Assembly (NCBI GenBank): GCA_009699025.1
Contig: WLOZ01000142.1
Coordinates: 1-5,768 of the forward strand
Reading direction: 5' to 3'
Length of the DNA stretch: 5,768 nucleotides
Source: Actinomycetota bacterium
GTDB lineage: Bacteria; Actinomycetota; Actinomycetes; S36-B12; CAIYMF01
Below are positions 5,592 to 5,768 of the stretch, in pieces. Positions within the stretch are counted from its first letter, which is position 1; each line of letters starts with the position of its first letter. A program made the position numbers and the translations under genes. The notes beneath the pieces were generated by a model that was not told the origin of the DNA, made no database searches, and saw only the letters and a list, made by a program, of their open reading frames with translations.

Positions 5592-5768
5592 ATGCGGCGG
5601 CTCTTTCGCAGGTCTGGCGTGGGAATCGCCGTGGTCATCGGGTGTCTCATTGCTCCCCTCGTGGCCATCGCCTCGGCGGCAAGCAACCCGGCCATCAGCG
5701 CACCAGCCACGCTGACGGTTCTCGCGGGAACCACCACACCCATCGCCGATGTTTCCGTGAGCACCGGA
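5592..5768 (+). CDS. Exported protein, N-terminal fragment (runs off window)
   Basis: The frame is open from ATG 5592 to the window end (59 codons, no stop). It begins with a textbook signal peptide: basic MRRLFRRSG (1-9), a hydrophobic core VGIAVVIGCLIAPLVAIA (10-27) and an Ala-rich SAAS cleavage region near 28-31. The mature part so far is rich in Ala, Thr, Val and Ser, with TLTVLAG and DVSVSTG, like the first strands of an Ig-like or other beta-sandwich repeat domain of a surface or secreted protein; that is only a hint. An in-frame ATG at 5499 (weak GGCGGG 5 bp upstream) would add 31 Arg/Pro-rich residues. I prefer 5592 because the signal peptide is then of normal length, though it lacks a clear ribosome site. 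Confidence 0.65.
   Translation, partial: MRRLFRRSGVGIAVVIGCLIAPLVAIASAASNPAISAPATLTVLAGTTTPIADVSVSTG

Noticed and set aside
4653..5768. Genomic island attachment site at tRNA-Glu
   Set aside because: I looked for a direct repeat of the tRNA 3' end (TTCGAATCCCG, TCGGGGCTAC) downstream and found none in the window; no integrase is visible.
1..5768. CRISPR array, insertion sequence or rRNA
   Set aside because: No regularly spaced repeats, transposase-like frames, terminal inverted repeats or rRNA sequence seen.

Overview
The window is high-GC bacterial DNA with dense coding, GTG starts and few classical ribosome binding sites. The actinobacterial form of citramalate synthase and the order fumarylacetoacetase-fold gene, gltX, tRNA-Gln, tRNA-Glu point to an actinomycete (phylum Actinomycetota). 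I cannot place it more finely from sequence alone. It looks like a chromosomal housekeeping region with one accessory gene at the right.

Layout. Bases 1-63 are a short leader, possibly holding the tail of an upstream terminator. A complete citramalate synthase gene (cimA, + strand, 64-1647) follows. It converges, with only 6 bp between stop codons, on a small minus-strand gene (1654-1932). That small gene encodes a four-cysteine protein resembling a high-potential iron-sulfur protein without an export signal. A 240-bp divergent spacer (1933-2172) separates it from a + strand operon. The spacer carries two exact 15-bp direct repeats 30 bp apart, a pair of overlapping hairpins and a possible leaderless -10 element. 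The operon is a fumarylacetoacetate hydrolase-family enzyme (2173-2970) overlapping by 8 bp with glutamyl-tRNA synthetase gltX (2963-4435). Next come tRNA-Gln(CUG) and tRNA-Glu(CUC), then a strong near-perfect hairpin terminator (4734-4760).

The right end is accessory. A minus-strand Fic-domain protein of the 'mobile mystery protein B' type (4790-5446) lies directly after the terminator, without its usual partner gene. A short AT-rich patch separates it from the start of a + strand gene for an exported protein (from about 5592, running off the window end).

How the genes fit together. GluRS and the two tRNA genes form a coherent unit. Most actinobacteria lack glutaminyl-tRNA synthetase; their GluRS charges both tRNA-Glu and tRNA-Gln with glutamate, and GatCAB amidates the mischarged product. 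Both substrate tRNAs of this enzyme therefore sit directly downstream of its gene. CimA feeds isoleucine synthesis from pyruvate and acetyl-CoA. No wholly new multi-gene system is visible. The items most worth a second look are the HiPIP-like cytosolic protein, the orphan Fic gene and the repeat/hairpin array upstream of the fumarylacetoacetase-fold gene.
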